A stretch of DNA of 64,000 bases from Segetibacter sp. (GTDB taxonomy: Bacteria > Bacteroidota > Bacteroidia > Chitinophagales > Chitinophagaceae), in contig NZ_JAOQAH010000047.1 of NCBI RefSeq assembly GCF_025963695.1, positions 62,001-126,000 of the forward strand, written 5' to 3'. Under the pieces are notes generated by a model. That model was not told where the DNA came from. It ran no database searches and saw only the letters and a program-made list of their open reading frames with translations. Both the position numbers and the translations under genes were made by a program. The number at the start of each line of letters is the position of its first letter. The first letter of the stretch is position 1. Shown piece by piece: positions 62,306 to 64,000 of this stretch.

Positions 62306-63250
62306 ATGAACTCGCCTATCAAAAAAATTCTACAATTCACCATACAGCATAATACTGGCGTTATTTTCCTGGTAATGCTCATAGTTTCAGCATTCGCATC
62401 GGATGCTTTTTTTACAGCAAATAATTTGTCAAACCTGATAAGGCAGGTGGCTCCGGTAGGCATCATTAGTATGGGCATGCTGCTGGTAATCTTAACAGGT
62501 GGTATTGATCTTTCGGTAGGTTCTGTTGTAGCGCTGGTTGGGGTATTGTGTGCTTTGTTTACCCAAACGCTTGCGCTGCCGGTTGCTGTAGCTGCATCGT
62601 TAGTGTGTGGCATACTGGCGGGGAGTATTTCAGGTTACCTGGTTTCCGTTCAAAAGATGGCACCCTTCATTGCAACCCTGGCCCTTATGACCATTGCCCG
62701 GGGACTCGGTTTTATCTTTTCAAAGGGGGCACCCGTAATGGTGGATGAGTCTGCTACTGCTCTCACTGATTTTGGCAGCGGTAGTTTACTCGGTATCCCC
62801 AACCCGGCCATCATTCTTTTGTTCACGTTTGTTGTTACGTGGGTTTTATTGAAATATAATATTTACGGTCGAATTTTAATAGCTATTGGCAGTAATGAAG
62901 AGGCTGTACGTTTGTCGGGTGTAAGAATATGGATGTATAAATTTAGTGTGTATGCGGTTATAGGAGGTTTGGCAGCCATTGCCGGTTTAATTGGTACAGC
63001 CCGCACAGGAGTAGGCTCTCCTAACCTGGGTGTAGGACTGGAACTGGATGTGATTGCTGCTGTTGTGATCGGCGGTACCAACTTAAAGGGAGGAAAAGGA
63101 TCTGCTGTTGATACATTTTTAGGGGTATTGATTTTAGGTATGATAGGCAACATCATGAACCTGATGGATGTTGCTTCATACGCTCAACAGGTTATTAAAG
63201 GATTGATCATCATCTTGGCTGTACTGCTGCAAAGATTCGAGGGAAAATAG
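62306..63250 (+). CDS. Sugar ABC transporter permease (RbsC-type)
   Basis: 314 residues, eight to ten membrane helices. RbsC motifs: ILTGGIDLSVGSVVALVGVLCAL and the coupling-loop sequence ELDVIAAVVIGGTNLKGGKGSAVDTFLGVLILG. Co-transcribed with the ATPase gene. Confidence 0.94.
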   Translation: MNSPIKKILQFTIQHNTGVIFLVMLIVSAFASDAFFTANNLSNLIRQVAPVGIISMGMLLVILTGGIDLSVGSVVALVGVLCALFTQTLALPVAVAASLVCGILAGSISGYLVSVQKMAPFIATLALMTIARGLGFIFSKGAPVMVDESATALTDFGSGSLLGIPNPAIILLFTFVVTWVLLKYNIYGRILIAIGSNEEAVRLSGVRIWMYKFSVYAVIGGLAAIAGLIGTARTGVGSPNLGVGLELDVIAAVVIGGTNLKGGKGSAVDTFLGVLILGMIGNIMNLMDVASYAQQVIKGLIIILAVLLQRFEGK

Positions 63251-63594
63251 ACCTAAGCTTGAAGTAATGATAAAATTTGACAGCGAACATATTGCGCTGG
63301 TTTCAAAGGAAGTAGCGGTTCTGACTTACGATTGCCCTCAAATTACAACGGGTACTGTAAGGTGGCTATAATTCTGATGCTGCTGCCGGTCCATTTCAAT
63401 TTGACGCAGCCCCGGTTCAAATTTGATTTAAGAATATCGTTAGCAGGATTTTCTGAAGTCAGTTTACAAGAACTTAAAGTCCTGTTAAGTCAAGGAAAGA
63501 GTGTTCTGTTATTATGAGCTATGTGTTTTACATCTAATTTTATAAAACGCTGTTACCACCACAACACAGTTTAAATAATACCAGCACAAACCAT
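63251..63594 (+). other. Gap with possible gene remnant
   Basis: 344 bp between permease and GH43 genes. From an ATG at 63267 a 34-codon frame (MIKFDSEHIALVSKEVAVLTYD…) ends at about 63371. Two other frames then look coding-like in turn (GGYNSDAAAGPFQFDAAPVQ, then RFKFDLRISLAGFSEVSLQELKV to 63517). This could be a gene broken by frameshifts, or chance. Confidence 0.3.
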
Positions 63595-64000
63595 ATGAAC
63601 TTTATCAAAGTTGTACGAATTACCCTTACTGCGGCGTTATTTATAGCCGGATTTGCAGTTTCAGGTCAAAAATTGAAGAAGAACCAATTCAATAATCCAA
63701 TAGCAGTGCAAAGGGCAGATCCACATGTGTGGAAAGGAGCTGACGGTATATATTACTTTATCGCTACTGTGCCCGAGTACGATCGTATTGAAATACGCAA
63801 GTCAAGAACCATTAACGGCATAAAGAAAGCCCAGCCGGTGATAGTATGGCGTAAACACGATAAAGGTGCGATGGGTAACCATATCTGGGCACCAGAACTT
63901 CATCGAATAGATGATAAATGGTACATCTATTTTGCAGCCGGTTCTGTGGAGGATAAATGGGCCATCCGCAAGTATGTGTTGACCAATCCTTCGCAAGATC
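63595..64000 (+). CDS. GH43-family glycosidase, 5' part
   Basis: The first 135 codons of a secreted enzyme that runs off the window. Signal peptide-like start MNFIKVVRITLTAALFIAGF. The GH43 blade start is visible: RADPHVWKGADGIYYFIATVPEYDRIEIRKS (Asp is the general base) and GNHIWAPELHRIDDKWYIYFAAG. Family members release arabinose or xylose from plant polysaccharides, which fits the sugar importer just upstream. Confidence 0.88.
   Translation, partial: MNFIKVVRITLTAALFIAGFAVSGQKLKKNQFNNPIAVQRADPHVWKGADGIYYFIATVPEYDRIEIRKSRTINGIKKAQPVIVWRKHDKGAMGNHIWAPELHRIDDKWYIYFAAGSVEDKWAIRKYVLTNPSQD

Overview
The window looks like a chromosomal segment of a Bacteroidota bacterium, most likely Chitinophagaceae or a close relative. 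This rests on gene content (two-component LytTR pair, TonB-dependent receptor with an N-terminal carboxypeptidase-regulatory-like domain, B12-type MerR regulator, signal peptidase I with an extra N-terminal membrane domain, GH43 enzyme, separate nuoC and nuoD), on weak Shine-Dalgarno signals, and on several upstream boxes of the Bacteroidota promoter form TTTG-N18-20-TAnnTTTG. GC is moderate (about 40 percent by eye). There is no prophage, CRISPR array or rRNA; the only tRNA is tRNA-Lys(TTT) at 58816-58888.

Layout. 1-4600: small hypothetical genes, a lone receiver-domain protein and mannonate dehydratase (uxuA). 4800-9925: a palindromic intergenic repeat, an FAD amine oxidase, a clan GH-A glycosidase, an Asp/Glu-rich low-complexity protein, a DUF72 protein and a second low-complexity protein. 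10450-16914: ECF sigma factor, methyltransferase, M28 peptidase, large beta-helix protein, and a protein joining a nucleoside-deoxyribosyltransferase/TIR-like domain to helical repeats, with a perfect 11-bp dyad just upstream of its start. 17306-29089: a complex I operon nuoA-B-C-D-H-I-J-K-L-M-N plus one extra gene. It has no nuoE, nuoF or nuoG: nuoD and nuoH are 51 bp apart. Its gaps hold a four-helix-bundle (23S-IVP family) gene, a REP-type IS200-like transposase with nested palindromes, and 7-bp-period repeat DNA. 29355-40593: ABC-F ATPase, MFS and MATE transporters, an NtrC-type regulator without HTH, MerR-B12 regulator, lepB, cdd and a PA2169-type protein. 40703-49419: oxidoreductase, DNA repair methyltransferase, tRNA-binding protein, OsmC, LytTR kinase/regulator pair, panB, Ppx/GppA and gamma-glutamyltransferase. 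49684-58643: TonB receptor, priA, acyltransferase, monooxygenase, SAM hydroxide adenosyltransferase and SDR. 59509-64000: a ribose-type sugar ABC importer (binding protein, ATPase, permease) followed by the start of a GH43 enzyme, probably a pentose-related uptake locus.

Most unusual are the non-coding sequences. A roughly 25-bp element (core GTACAAGTGAGTGACACAAC) occurs about 14 times, all between genes and in both orientations, in subtypes whose differences preserve a small dyad (GTGACAC versus GCGACGC). Separately, many co-directional gaps, above all inside the nuo operon, consist of degenerate 7-bp repeats. Both were found by reading and should be checked by computation.
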